Positions 1 to 8,632 of a DNA stretch of 64,000 nt are shown here, piece after piece. Every line of letters begins with the position of its first letter. The stretch's first letter is position 1. The notes below the pieces were generated by a model. The model was given only the letters and a program-made list of their open reading frames with translations. It was not told where the DNA came from and did not search any database. The stretch is from Planctomycetales bacterium (lineage in GTDB: Bacteria > Planctomycetota > Planctomycetia > Planctomycetales > Planctomycetaceae): positions 124,001 through 188,000 of the forward strand of contig JANQPT010000044.1 in the NCBI GenBank assembly GCA_028285345.1, given 5' to 3'. The position numbers and the translations under genes were made by a program.

Positions 1-75
1 GCGGCGCAGCGCGATCTATTCCTTTGAGCAATCGCACTGACAAGCGCTGACCGCGATTCGTGTGCTCACGCTTGC

Positions 76-750
76 CTAATAGCGCGCAACTAGCTCGTTC
101 ATTTCCGGCGGAACCACCGGCGAAGGCCCCCCTTCGTAAGTAGGGTCATAGGTGATGAGTCCCCGACGGCCGCCGCGTTCTACTTCTGCCCAGCCGAGCC
201 AGCCGTGAATGTCCATGTTGGGAACTTTGACTTTGTACCGGCCCGCGTAGCCACTCTTGTAGGTAAACTGCTTTCCATAGGCGGCGCGGACGAACTTGTG
301 ACCCCAGTCCTTCCAGCCGAGCCTTTGCGCTTTGTGGTCTTGTTTTTGGTGATCGACGATCTCGTCGCCCCAATGGACCATCTCGTGCGTGACCACCGCT
401 TCGATGATCAACTCTGCACGAGCCAGCAGTGCTTTCCAGCGGGATTGGTACTTCCTGGCCTGACTCGCCAAGTAGACCATTTGCTCATATTGTCCGTTGA
501 TTGTGGAATTGATTTGGATCACGTCGCCCCGGCCGGGGTATTCACCAAAGACTCCAGGACCCAAGTCTTTGACGCTGAGCGACGGCTTCGTGCCGAGGCT
601 GAGTGCTTTGCGGGCCGCTTTGTCGTCAAGTTGCGAGTACTTTTTGAAGTACTTGAACTTTCGGGGGTGGTGCATCACCTTGGGCAGCCGCGAGCGGACG
701 AGCTTCGTCAGATGGGGCGCCGCCAGAGGAGCGTACATTTGAACCATCAC
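76..750 (-). CDS. Putative zinc metallopeptidase (HEMVH motif)
   Basis: A 224-residue protein whose only strong signature is a gluzincin-like zinc motif, VVTHEMVHWGDE, near residues 118-129: two histidines spaced HExxH and further acidic residues just after. Basic N-terminal part, no signal peptide, no membrane segment. The motif is known from several unrelated zinc peptidase families (for example M91-like and SprT-like), and nothing else in the sequence decides between them. The ORF opens with GTG at 748-750, immediately followed by ATG at 745-747; either could be the start. It is divergent from the formamidase gene and has no operon partner in the window. Peptidase activity is inferred from the motif alone. 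Confidence 0.55.
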   Translation of the reverse strand: MMVQMYAPLAAPHLTKLVRSRLPKVMHHPRKFKYFKKYSQLDDKAARKALSLGTKPSLSVKDLGPGVFGEYPGRGDVIQINSTINGQYEQMVYLASQARKYQSRWKALLARAELIIEAVVTHEMVHWGDEIVDHQKQDHKAQRLGWKDWGHKFVRAAYGKQFTYKSGYAGRYKVKVPNMDIHGWLGWAEVERGGRRGLITYDPTYEGGPSPVVPPEMNELVARY

Positions 751-972
751 GTCTCTCCCACTGAATCAGTCTGGAGACCACCGAGGACATCATTACGAGC
801 CGCGAATCTCCGGGGGCGACTTGCTCACCGTATCACAGATAATCGGTAGGGACAACAATTGCGAATGCAATGGATATCACAGGCGTTGAAACAGTTAGCC
901 GATCAAGCCAGAATAACAGGCAGACGTAAATCGAAGCCGTATCGGTTCAAGGTTTCGTCGGCGGACTCCGAT

Positions 973-1084
973 TTGACGATGGGTGGCTGGGGTCGAGCGA
1001 AGCGAGCCCCCAGTTTCAGAACCTGGGGGCGGACTAACGTCCGACCCCAGCCACCCTGAATTATCTTTTCCGACAAAGCCAAGT
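973..1084. repeat. Dispersed palindromic element, copy 1
   Basis: A 112-bp element with about 91 percent identity to 46115-46226 (10 differences by eye). Outer inverted repeat of 15 bp: 981-995 with 1042-1056. Inside lie two hairpins, 1006-1013 with 1023-1030 and 1031-1034 with 1039-1042. It ends about 20 bp upstream of the formamidase start. Short ORFs crossing it on both strands read Gly-Trp-Gly-Arg-rich peptides and are artefacts of the palindrome. Confidence 0.85.
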
Positions 1085-1103
1085 GTGACTCACGGAGAGA
1101 ATT

Positions 1104-2468
1104 ATGACGACGCCGGTCCAAGATAATGCAGGTGCCGCTTCAACATCTGTGGAGCGGATGTGTGACGCGGCAGGATCCGAAACGGTGTTCGTCAACGAAT
1201 ACACCGACGGGCTGCTGGATCCCAACAGCGAGATGCTCGGTCCAGTGCGTGACGGGGGGCATATCGTTGCCAATACCGCGCCAGGTTGTTGGGGACCGAT
1301 GATTACGCCGTCGATTCGCGGCGGTCATGAAGTGACGCGTCCGGTGGCCGTTGCGGGTGCGGAGGTCGGTGATGCGATTGCCGTTCATATTAAAGAGATC
1401 AACGTGACGTCGATGGCGACCGCCTCGGGGAACGATCGCATGATGGAGGGACGATTCGTCGGCGATCCTTACGTCGCGGCGATCTGTCCCGAATGCGGCC
1501 GGCAGAACCCCGAGACCGTCGTCAGGGGCATCGGCGAGACGGCGGTGCGGTGCGCTGCGTGCGGTGCGGATGCGACGCCGTTTACAATGACCAACGGCTA
1601 TACGATTGCGTTCGACGATCGGAAGCGTGTCGGCGTCACATTGCCGAAAGAGTCCGCCGAAGCACTCGCCCGCGACGCCGCCAAGTTTGCGGCACTGCCG
1701 GACGGGTCGGTTCAGAATCCCATTCTTACGTTTGCTCCGCATGACTTAGTCGGAGTCGTCGCACGGCTGCGGCCGTTTTTAGGGCAGTTGGGCACAACGC
1801 CGGCGGTCCGTTTTCCGGACTCACACAATGCCGGCGATTTTGGCTCGTTCTTGATCGGTGCTCCTCACGACTATGCATTGACCGAAGAGGAGTTAGAGCT
1901 CCGTACGGACGGCCACATGGACATCGACTCCGTCCGCCGCGGTGCGATGTTGATCTGCCCGGTGAAGGTTCCCGGCGGCGGGATCTATTTGGGAGATATG
2001 CACGCGATGCAGGGCGACGGTGAAATCGCCGGGCATACGTGCGACGTGGCGGGAACCGTGACGTTGCAAACGCACGTGATTAAAGGGCTGGAGATTGAGG
2101 GACCGATTCTGTTGCCTGTGCTGGAAGATTTGCCCTATCTTGCGCGGCCGTTGTCGGCCGAGGAACGAAGCGCGGCACAGGCGGCGGCGCGCGAGTTTGG
2201 TGTCGATTCGATCGAGGAGACTGCGCCGATCTCAGTGATTGGGACAGCGGCCGATCTCAACGCGGCCACCGAGAGCGGGCTGCAGCGGGCGGCGAAACTG
2301 TTGCAGATGTCGATCCCCGAGGTCAGGAACCGTGCCACGATCACCGGTGCGATTGAAATCGGCCGGCATCCGGGAGTCGTGCAGGTCACTTTTCTGGCGC
2401 CCTTGCAGAGTTTGGAACGGGCCGGGCTGCTGCCGCACGTGAGCAGTTTCTACAGACTTGATGCGTAA
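1104..2468 (+). CDS. Acetamidase/formamidase family protein with CxxC-CxxC insertion
   Basis: A 454-residue member of the FmdA/AmdA amidohydrolase family, which hydrolyses formamide or short-chain amides to the acid and ammonia, or does related reactions; substrate is not determinable here. Family hallmarks seen are GPMITPSIRGGHEVTRPV (residues 64-81), the DSHNAGDF segment and the GGGIYLGDMHAMQGDGEI block. Unusual feature: a zinc-ribbon-like pair of cysteine motifs, C128-P-E-C131 and C150-A-A-C153, placed between the conserved blocks. ATG start at 1104 follows GGAGAGAA at a good distance. Its stop overlaps the next start (TAATG), so it is translationally coupled to the DUF6513 gene and probably heads a four-gene run ending in pabA. 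Confidence 0.85.
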   Translation: MTTPVQDNAGAASTSVERMCDAAGSETVFVNEYTDGLLDPNSEMLGPVRDGGHIVANTAPGCWGPMITPSIRGGHEVTRPVAVAGAEVGDAIAVHIKEINVTSMATASGNDRMMEGRFVGDPYVAAICPECGRQNPETVVRGIGETAVRCAACGADATPFTMTNGYTIAFDDRKRVGVTLPKESAEALARDAAKFAALPDGSVQNPILTFAPHDLVGVVARLRPFLGQLGTTPAVRFPDSHNAGDFGSFLIGAPHDYALTEEELELRTDGHMDIDSVRRGAMLICPVKVPGGGIYLGDMHAMQGDGEIAGHTCDVAGTVTLQTHVIKGLEIEGPILLPVLEDLPYLARPLSAEERSAAQAAAREFGVDSIEETAPISVIGTAADLNAATESGLQRAAKLLQMSIPEVRNRATITGAIEIGRHPGVVQVTFLAPLQSLERAGLLPHVSSFYRLDA

Positions 2469-3853
2469 TGGGCGGCGAACGCATACTCTTCGTGACGGGA
2501 AAGCTGGCGGAATTCGCGCTGCGGCGAATCGTGACGGCTATCAGCCGCGAGCACGACGTCGAATGTGAAGTCGCGGTGTTGCCCATCAGTGTGGCGGCGC
2601 TGATGAATGTCGACTGGGTGCTCCGCAAGCTGCAAGTGCCCGCCGACATTGACCGTATTATTCTGCCCGGCTGGTGTCAGGGAGAATTGAGCCGTGTCGA
2701 AACATGTACCGGTGTCGCCGCTGAGTTAGGGCCCAAAGATATGCACGATCTCCCAAGTTATTTCGGAGGAGAGCGCCAATTCGCGGAGGACTTCGGCGAG
2801 TACGACATCGAAATCTTGGCGGAGATCAATCATACGCCCCAACTGTCTGACGCCGAAATTGTTGCCGAGGCGGCGCGATATCGTGAGAGCGGCGCCGATG
2901 TGATCGACATCGGCTGTAATCCCGGCGAAACCTGGCCGCGGGTTGGTGAGGTGGTCAGGCTATTGCGGCAGGAAGGGCAACGCGTTTCGATCGACAGCTT
3001 CCAGCGCACGGAGGTCGAAGCGGCGGTCGCCGCCGGCGCGGAACTGGTCCTTAGCTGTCACGGCGAAAACCGCAACTGGCTGGCGGAACTGGATGCGGAA
3101 CTGGTCGTGATCCCCGACGACCCGCGGCAGTTGGACGGGCTGGAAGAGACGATCGAGTATCTGACCGACCGTGGGTGCAGTTTCAGACTCGATCCGGTGC
3201 TGGAGCCGATTGGCTTCGGCTTCGCCGCTTCGTTGGCCCGTTATATTGAGGTTCGTCGTCGCTGGCCGGACGCGGAGATCATGATGGGGGTCGGCAATTT
3301 GACCGAATTGAGCGAAGTCGATTCGGCGGGCATCAATCTGCTGCTGGCCGGATTCTGTCAGGAGTTGGCGATTCACAGCATACTCACAACGGAGGTGATC
3401 AATTGGAGCCGCACCGCCGTACGTGAATTCGATCTGGCGCGGCGATTGGTCAGTTACAGTCTCAAACATCAAGTTCTCCCCAAACACATCGACTCGCAAT
3501 TGGTGATGCTGAGAGATGCACAGCTTGCTGAATACGGACCGGAAGCACTGGCGAAGCTGGCCGCCTCGCTGACCGACCCCAACTACCGGGTTTTCGTGGA
3601 AGGGGGCGAGTTGCACGTGATGAATCGGGACGGCTACTATCGCGGCACCGATCCGTTTGAAATCTTCGACCAACTGCAAGACGTCGACCCGCAACACGCG
3701 TTTTATCTCGGATACGAGCTGAGCAAAGCGGTCACGGCGCTGACACTCGGAAAGAAGTATCAACAAGACCAGTCACTCTGCTGGGGGTTTTTGACCGTCC
3801 CGGAGACAAGTGCACACGAGCGCCGCCGCAAATCGCGCGAGACGACGCCCTGA
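2468..3853 (+). CDS. DUF6513 / TIGR00284 dihydropteroate synthase-like protein
   Basis: A 461-residue protein with an N-terminal domain of unknown function (about 1-110), a central TIM-barrel-like region resembling dihydropteroate synthase (AEINHTPQLSD, then DVIDIGCNPGETWPRV and SIDSF), and a C-terminal extension. This family is known from methanogens and from bacteria with tetrahydromethanopterin-linked C1 metabolism, including planctomycetes, where it is thought to act in pterin cofactor synthesis. It starts at an ATG overlapping the preceding stop by one base and is followed after 57 bp by pabB, the p-aminobenzoate gene. That neighbourhood supports a role in pterin/pABA condensation, but the exact reaction is inference. 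Confidence 0.8.
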   Translation: MGGERILFVTGKLAEFALRRIVTAISREHDVECEVAVLPISVAALMNVDWVLRKLQVPADIDRIILPGWCQGELSRVETCTGVAAELGPKDMHDLPSYFGGERQFAEDFGEYDIEILAEINHTPQLSDAEIVAEAARYRESGADVIDIGCNPGETWPRVGEVVRLLRQEGQRVSIDSFQRTEVEAAVAAGAELVLSCHGENRNWLAELDAELVVIPDDPRQLDGLEETIEYLTDRGCSFRLDPVLEPIGFGFAASLARYIEVRRRWPDAEIMMGVGNLTELSEVDSAGINLLLAGFCQELAIHSILTTEVINWSRTAVREFDLARRLVSYSLKHQVLPKHIDSQLVMLRDAQLAEYGPEALAKLAASLTDPNYRVFVEGGELHVMNRDGYYRGTDPFEIFDQLQDVDPQHAFYLGYELSKAVTALTLGKKYQQDQSLCWGFLTVPETSAHERRRKSRETTP

Positions 3854-3910
3854 GGCGGTTCTCAAGAACAGGTTTTGCAACCGGCTCCACGAAACGAGAA
3901 TCGACGCGAA

Positions 3911-5338
3911 ATGTCCTTGCCACTGGTGGAAGAGTTGTCGCCTGCTCCCGAGCCGTTTCAGGCGCTGCGTGCATTTGCCGACGATTCAAGCCCGCTGTTG
4001 ATGGAGAGCGCTCGGCAAAGTCGGGATTTGGGCCGCTATTCGTTTTTGACAGCCGATCCCCCCGTGTTCGAGGAATTGCAGACCGCGAGCTATGGCGACC
4101 GCCCATTTGCCGCTTTAGCGGAACAGCTTGCTGAATGGACCGCGGAGACTGTGCCGGAACTGCCTCCGTTTCAGGGTGGGGCAGCGGGTCTGCTGTCTTA
4201 TGAATTGGGAGGTTGTTGGGAGCGGCTGCCGTCGCCGGAGCAGGATGAATTTGGATTTCCCGCTCTGGCCGTGGGGATCTACGACTGGGTGATCGCCTGG
4301 GATCACCAGCAACAGCGGGCCTGGATCATTTCGCAAGGGTTTCCAGAGACGTCGCGTGATTCGCGCCGCGAGCGGGCCGCGAAGCGATTGAGTTGGGTCA
4401 AAGACCGGCTCGCTCAGTTTCGCTCACGGGAACACTTTGCAAAAACGTCAAGCGACACTCCGCACGACGGCCAATTCGCTAATCAGTGCGAGGTCCCCAA
4501 TCACCCGCTCTTGTTGAGTAACTTTTCGCGGGAACAGTATCTCGGCGCGGTGGCCCGTGCCGTTGAGTACATCTATGCCGGAGAGGCCTTTCAGGTCAAC
4601 CTGTCGCAGCGGCTGTTGCATCCGCTCACGACGCATCCCGTCGAACTGTACGGCCGTCTGCGGGATTGTAACCCGGCGCCGTTCGCGGCCTATTTTGCGC
4701 ATGATGATTGGGCGGTGGTGAGCGCCTCGCCGGAACGGTTTGTGCAGATCACTGGCGGTGAAGTCTCCACGCGGCCGATCAAGGGGACGCGCCGCCGACA
4801 ATCGCTGCCCGAAGCCGATCTCTACACCCGCGACGAGCTCCGCGAAAGTGAGAAGGACCAGGCGGAGAACGTGATGATCGTCGATCTGCTCCGCAACGAT
4901 TTGTCACGCGTTTGCGACGCAGGGTCGATTCATGTGCCCGCATTGTGTCAGGTGGAAACGTACGAAACCGTGCAGCATCTGGTGTCTGAAATACGCGGAC
5001 GACTGCGCGATGAATTCAACGGCTGGGACCTGCTGGCCGCGGTGTTTCCGGGCGGCTCAATCACCGGGGCTCCGAAAGTGCGGGCGATGGAAATTATCAG
5101 CGAACTGGAACGAACGGCGCGGGGACCTTATTGTGGGAGCATGTTCTACATCGGTTTTGACGGGGCGATGGACAGCAACATCCTCATCCGCACTTTTTCA
5201 GTCCGTCACGGCTGGGTCCAATGTTCTGTGGGCGGGGGGATCGTCGCCCAGTCGTCACCGCAAGCGGAATATGACGAGACATGGCATAAGGCGGCTGGAA
5301 TGCTCACGGCGCTCGATGGTGCCGGCCGGGGAGATTAA
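3911..5338 (+). CDS. pabB: Aminodeoxychorismate synthase component I
   Basis: Chorismate-utilising enzyme that aminates chorismate to 4-amino-4-deoxychorismate, the precursor of p-aminobenzoate. The C-terminal chorismate-binding domain is complete: the PIKGTRRR segment (the lysine form typical of PabB, where TrpE carries PIAGT), ESEKDQAENVMIVDLLRNDL, GGSITGAPKVRAMEII and GGGIVAQSSP. An in-frame TTG at 3875 could extend it by 12 residues, but the ATG at 3911 (reading MSLPLVEEL) is the more natural start. About 475 residues, normal for the family. The glutaminase partner follows 36 bp downstream, so the two subunits form a heterodimeric synthase. Confidence 0.9.
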   Translation: MSLPLVEELSPAPEPFQALRAFADDSSPLLMESARQSRDLGRYSFLTADPPVFEELQTASYGDRPFAALAEQLAEWTAETVPELPPFQGGAAGLLSYELGGCWERLPSPEQDEFGFPALAVGIYDWVIAWDHQQQRAWIISQGFPETSRDSRRERAAKRLSWVKDRLAQFRSREHFAKTSSDTPHDGQFANQCEVPNHPLLLSNFSREQYLGAVARAVEYIYAGEAFQVNLSQRLLHPLTTHPVELYGRLRDCNPAPFAAYFAHDDWAVVSASPERFVQITGGEVSTRPIKGTRRRQSLPEADLYTRDELRESEKDQAENVMIVDLLRNDLSRVCDAGSIHVPALCQVETYETVQHLVSEIRGRLRDEFNGWDLLAAVFPGGSITGAPKVRAMEIISELERTARGPYCGSMFYIGFDGAMDSNILIRTFSVRHGWVQCSVGGGIVAQSSPQAEYDETWHKAAGMLTALDGAGRGD

Positions 5339-5374
5339 GTTGTCGGTCTTGTTTCGCCCAATATCAACTCGCAA

Positions 5375-6043
5375 ATGATACTGCTCATCGACAACTACGA
5401 CAGCTTTGTGCACAACCTCTCGCGGTATTTCGGTGAGTTGGGCTGCGAGACGATCGTGCGCCGTAATGATGCCGTTTCACTGGAGGATATCCGGCGGCTT
5501 GCACCGGAGGCGATCGTGCTCTCACCCGGTCCAGGCACGCCGACGCAGGCCGGCATTTGCATCTCTGCCGTGCAGGAATTCGCCCGTGAAATTCCGCTGC
5601 TCGGCGTTTGTCTGGGGCACCAGGCGATTGCAGAGGCGTTCGGCGGCGAGATCATCCGTGCTCGTACTCCGGTGCACGGCAGAACGTCCGCGGTTTTTCA
5701 TGATGGGACGTCGCTGTTCGCCGGATTGCCGAATCCGCTCACGGCGACCCGGTATCATTCGCTGATTGTGGACGAGCAATCACTGCCGGACGAGCTTCGC
5801 GTCACGGCGCGTACGTCCGACGGGACCGTGATGGCACTCGAACACGCGACGGACGCCGTGTTTGGTCTGCAATTCCATCCCGAATCCATTCTGACCGAAA
5901 CCGGCCACAGCCTCCTCGGTGCGTTCCTAGTTGCGGCGGGACGTCGCGGGGACGAATTCGTGTCGCGTGAACTGACCGAGCATTCACGGTCAACTCCCGC
6001 TGAGCATCAAAGCGACACCGCCGGGCAGGTCATTCATTGGTAA
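5375..6043 (+). CDS. pabA: Aminodeoxychorismate/anthranilate synthase glutaminase component
   Basis: Class I glutamine amidotransferase supplying ammonia to the chorismate-binding subunit. Starts MILLIDNYDSF, typical of PabA/TrpG; oxyanion segment LSPGPGTP (49-56); nucleophile Cys79 in GVCLGHQ; His168 and Glu170 in FHPES complete the triad. A 222-residue protein, about 30 residues longer than most at the C-terminus (hydrophilic, Ser/Thr/Glu-rich tail). Adjacent to pabB and therefore named pabA, although such subunits may also serve anthranilate synthase. Confidence 0.9.
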   Translation: MILLIDNYDSFVHNLSRYFGELGCETIVRRNDAVSLEDIRRLAPEAIVLSPGPGTPTQAGICISAVQEFAREIPLLGVCLGHQAIAEAFGGEIIRARTPVHGRTSAVFHDGTSLFAGLPNPLTATRYHSLIVDEQSLPDELRVTARTSDGTVMALEHATDAVFGLQFHPESILTETGHSLLGAFLVAAGRRGDEFVSRELTEHSRSTPAEHQSDTAGQVIHW

Positions 6044-6369
6044 ACCGGCGATTTCAGCAATACCGGTGAACTCTCGGCCATCTCAATGCAGGTTCCTGCG
6101 CTGCGGGTTTACGGAACCGCATTGTGCCGGTTGTGCCGACTAGGCAAGTTCTGCGTGCGGATTTGGCCTTATGATCGGACCGATCGGCGAGCGTCGGCGA
6201 TCTTGATTCGAGAAGTGTGCCGCTAAATACAATCCCAGCCTTCCCGGCAACCGATAGTTGAAATAGGGCGCGAGCGCCGTGGCTAAGGTTTCATCGCCGT
6301 ACCGTGCTCCGCCGTGGCCGATTTCGCTCTCGGCCGCTTTCGATGTCGGATGTGAAGGGAAGCGACGCT
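6044..6369. other. Intergenic region, nothing recognised
   Basis: About 326 bp between pabA and the thioredoxin-like gene. No ORF with convincing codon use, no tRNA-like fold and no clear intrinsic terminator were seen. An in-frame GTG upstream of the next gene extends into it, but that extension would bury the signal peptide. Confidence 0.5.
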
Positions 6370-7332
6370 ATGGCTCAGAACTGCCGATTCCGGCCTGCAC
6401 GTGCAGTTGTGGTGGCTGGTCTGACTTGTTTGTTCTCCGTTGCCGCAACCTCAACGATTCGCGCTGCGGGCGTTTGGCGGTCCGACTATCAACGAGCGAA
6501 GGCGGAAGCTCTCCGCGACAATAAGTTGCTGCTGTTACACTTTCACGCCTCCTGGTGCGGGCCGTGCCGGCAGATGGAACGAGACGTCCTCTCGTCGCCG
6601 CAGCTAGGTCGGTATTTGGGCGCGGACGTGATCGCGGTCAAGATCGATTCCGACCGTCATCCGGAATTGACTCGCCGGTTGAATGTGCAGTCGCTGCCGA
6701 GTGACATCTTTGTCACTCCTCAAGGAAAAGTTGTGCACCGTGTTGCCGGCAGCCAATCAGCCGGAAACTACTTCAATATGGTTTCACGGGTTTCGGCGAA
6801 GTTCACTCGCACGCGGCGCACCGTGGCAGACAAGCAGCCTGCTCCCCAAACAGAGCCGAAGCTCAAACAGCGGCCTGAGCCGGCTGGCGACGTGCTCGCC
6901 AAAGTCGACGAATCGTATCACCCTTCTGACGAGGACGACGCTTCCACCAGAGCACAAGAGCCCCTGGTTGACGTCAGCCTGGACGGTTTCTGTCCGGTGA
7001 CGTTGTGGTCGTCGCGGGAATGGAAACGTGGTCGCGCCGAGTATGCGATGAGTTACAAAGGGCAGAAGTACTTCATGTCGAGTTCAGCAGAGCTCGCGCA
7101 ATTTCGCAAAGAACCAAGTCGCTATGCACCGCGATTGCTGGGATGCGATCCGGTCGTTCTATCTGAAGTTGACCAAGCCGTTCCGGGCAGCACCAGTTTT
7201 GGGGCATTCTATGACGGCGAGTTGTACCTGTTTCGCAGCAGCGAGACGCGAGCTCGATTTAAGCAAGACCCGCGCCGATTCAGCCGCACACGGCACGTGC
7301 TTCGAGAAGAGATCCGCCGCCGCCGCAGCTGA
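6370..7332 (+). CDS. Exported thioredoxin-fold protein with C-terminal YHS-like region
   Basis: A 320-residue protein from the ATG at 6370, chosen because GAAGGGA lies about 8 bp upstream and the resulting N-terminus is a good signal peptide (basic start, hydrophobic core, ending near Ala-Ala-Gly). An upstream in-frame GTG at 6304 is less likely. The thioredoxin domain contains HASWCGPCRQM, so the CxxC active site is intact, followed by the cis-Pro region QSLPSDIFVTPQG. After a Pro/Lys-rich linker, the C-terminal third carries DGFCPVTL, then YKGQKYFMSS, then a second similar block ending LYLFRSS, which resembles YHS-type metal-binding modules. Likely a periplasmic thiol:disulfide or metal-handling protein; the partner is unknown. 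Confidence 0.75.
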   Translation: MAQNCRFRPARAVVVAGLTCLFSVAATSTIRAAGVWRSDYQRAKAEALRDNKLLLLHFHASWCGPCRQMERDVLSSPQLGRYLGADVIAVKIDSDRHPELTRRLNVQSLPSDIFVTPQGKVVHRVAGSQSAGNYFNMVSRVSAKFTRTRRTVADKQPAPQTEPKLKQRPEPAGDVLAKVDESYHPSDEDDASTRAQEPLVDVSLDGFCPVTLWSSREWKRGRAEYAMSYKGQKYFMSSSAELAQFRKEPSRYAPRLLGCDPVVLSEVDQAVPGSTSFGAFYDGELYLFRSSETRARFKQDPRRFSRTRHVLREEIRRRRS

Positions 7333-8632
7333 GTGCGTACGATGGCTGCGTCGTCATCTCCCGACTGTACAACATCTTTCGACGAATTCGGCCAAGCCGG
7401 AATTCAGGGGTAGGTCCCGGTGGGCGGGCCGCGCGTCAATTGCCGGAAAAACCGAAAAATTCCATTTCGTCGGAATTGCGCGGACTTGAATTGACATGGG
7501 ACGGCAGGAAGCTATGATATGTGGAGATTATCTGCTCTTGTACTTCTCATGAGCAGTGCCGTGATGTCAAGAAAATCCGCGGCACGAGTGATGAGGAAGG
7601 CTGTCAAAAGAGCTTGTGTTTCCCCGAGTGAGCGTTGGCTCCGGATCTCGATGAGGAATCACACGGCAGTCCGCAAGTGCAGTCTTGGATGGCTATTCAC
7701 AGTCCCATTTTGATGTCGCCGCTGGTCTGCTGAAGATTGTGGCAAGTATTCGAGGGATTGCCTGCGAAGTGATGCGTGTCCGGGCAAATCCGTGTGACTC
7801 AGCAGCCAGACGTCGTGTGCCGGTGTCGGACTTTTGATCGTGCCTCCCTTGTGGCGTCAAAAGTCTCCTCAGAACAGTCAAATCAGACATCAGCAGGACG
7901 TGTATAGGCCGTTCACGGTTCGTGAAAACTGGTTCTCAACCCGCGAGATGCCTGTTTCGCCTCACTGATATCAGCAGTGTCGGGCAGTCCTGAAAGGGTC
8001 TTGGAAACCTGTTGGCAGAACATTTTTTGGGTGCGGGGGATACGAACTTCCTGTCGACGTCCGTCAAGTGAGACTCGCTGAGGACTGGGGAGATCTGTCC
8101 GGAATTGACTCTCAATCGGGAATCATGATGCAGCTGTTGGTTAAGACGCTTGGTGCTTCAAGCAAGAATTAACCGGCTGCCGAGCGCGCCAGAAAGACCG
8201 AATCAACAGGAGTTCGTACTCTCTTGCGAAGACTTCCGCAGGAGCCACGGTGCGAGTTCCGCGCTCAACGTTTGTCGTACAATCGAGCGCTCCGTCAGAC
8301 CTGACGGTCTGGGAGCCGGTGTCGCACGACTTGAAAACCAGTTCGTGACAGAATAGGAATTTCAGCACCATTTGCGCTCGTGCCGGACACCGGCAGCGAT
8401 CTGTTTTCCCGACGTGCCAGAGTGTTTGAATCCAGAACAAGTAAATCGTAAAAAGCAGCTCTCAGAATCAACTTGGTGCGTGACACGATGACGATGTCGC
8501 ACCTGTAGACCTCTTCCACCGCAAGAATTGACGGTTTGAGTCTTGGGCAGCGGGGCAACTCTCCCCGTGGACCTCTCAGTGGTGGAAGGGAACGGCTTTA
8601 TTGAAGTGTTTCTCAGCAACGGAATTGAGTTC
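7333..8632. other. 1.3-kb non-coding region upstream of rho
   Basis: No ORF here has coding character on either strand. The region contains a short inverted repeat at 8292-8307 (7-bp arms around 2 nt). No conserved core of RNase P RNA, tmRNA or SRP RNA was recognised. It may hold a long rho leader, since rho is autoregulated by attenuation in other bacteria, but no direct evidence of that is visible. Confidence 0.5.

Noticed and set aside
859..1121. Short ORFs on both strands reading GGWGR/WGRTNVRPQPP-type peptides
   Set aside because: They are translations of the palindromic repeat at 973-1084; the same peptides appear on the second copy near 46160.
8141..8440. 99-codon minus-strand ORF upstream of rho
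   Set aside because: No ribosome site, no recognisable motif and unlike the codon use of real genes nearby.
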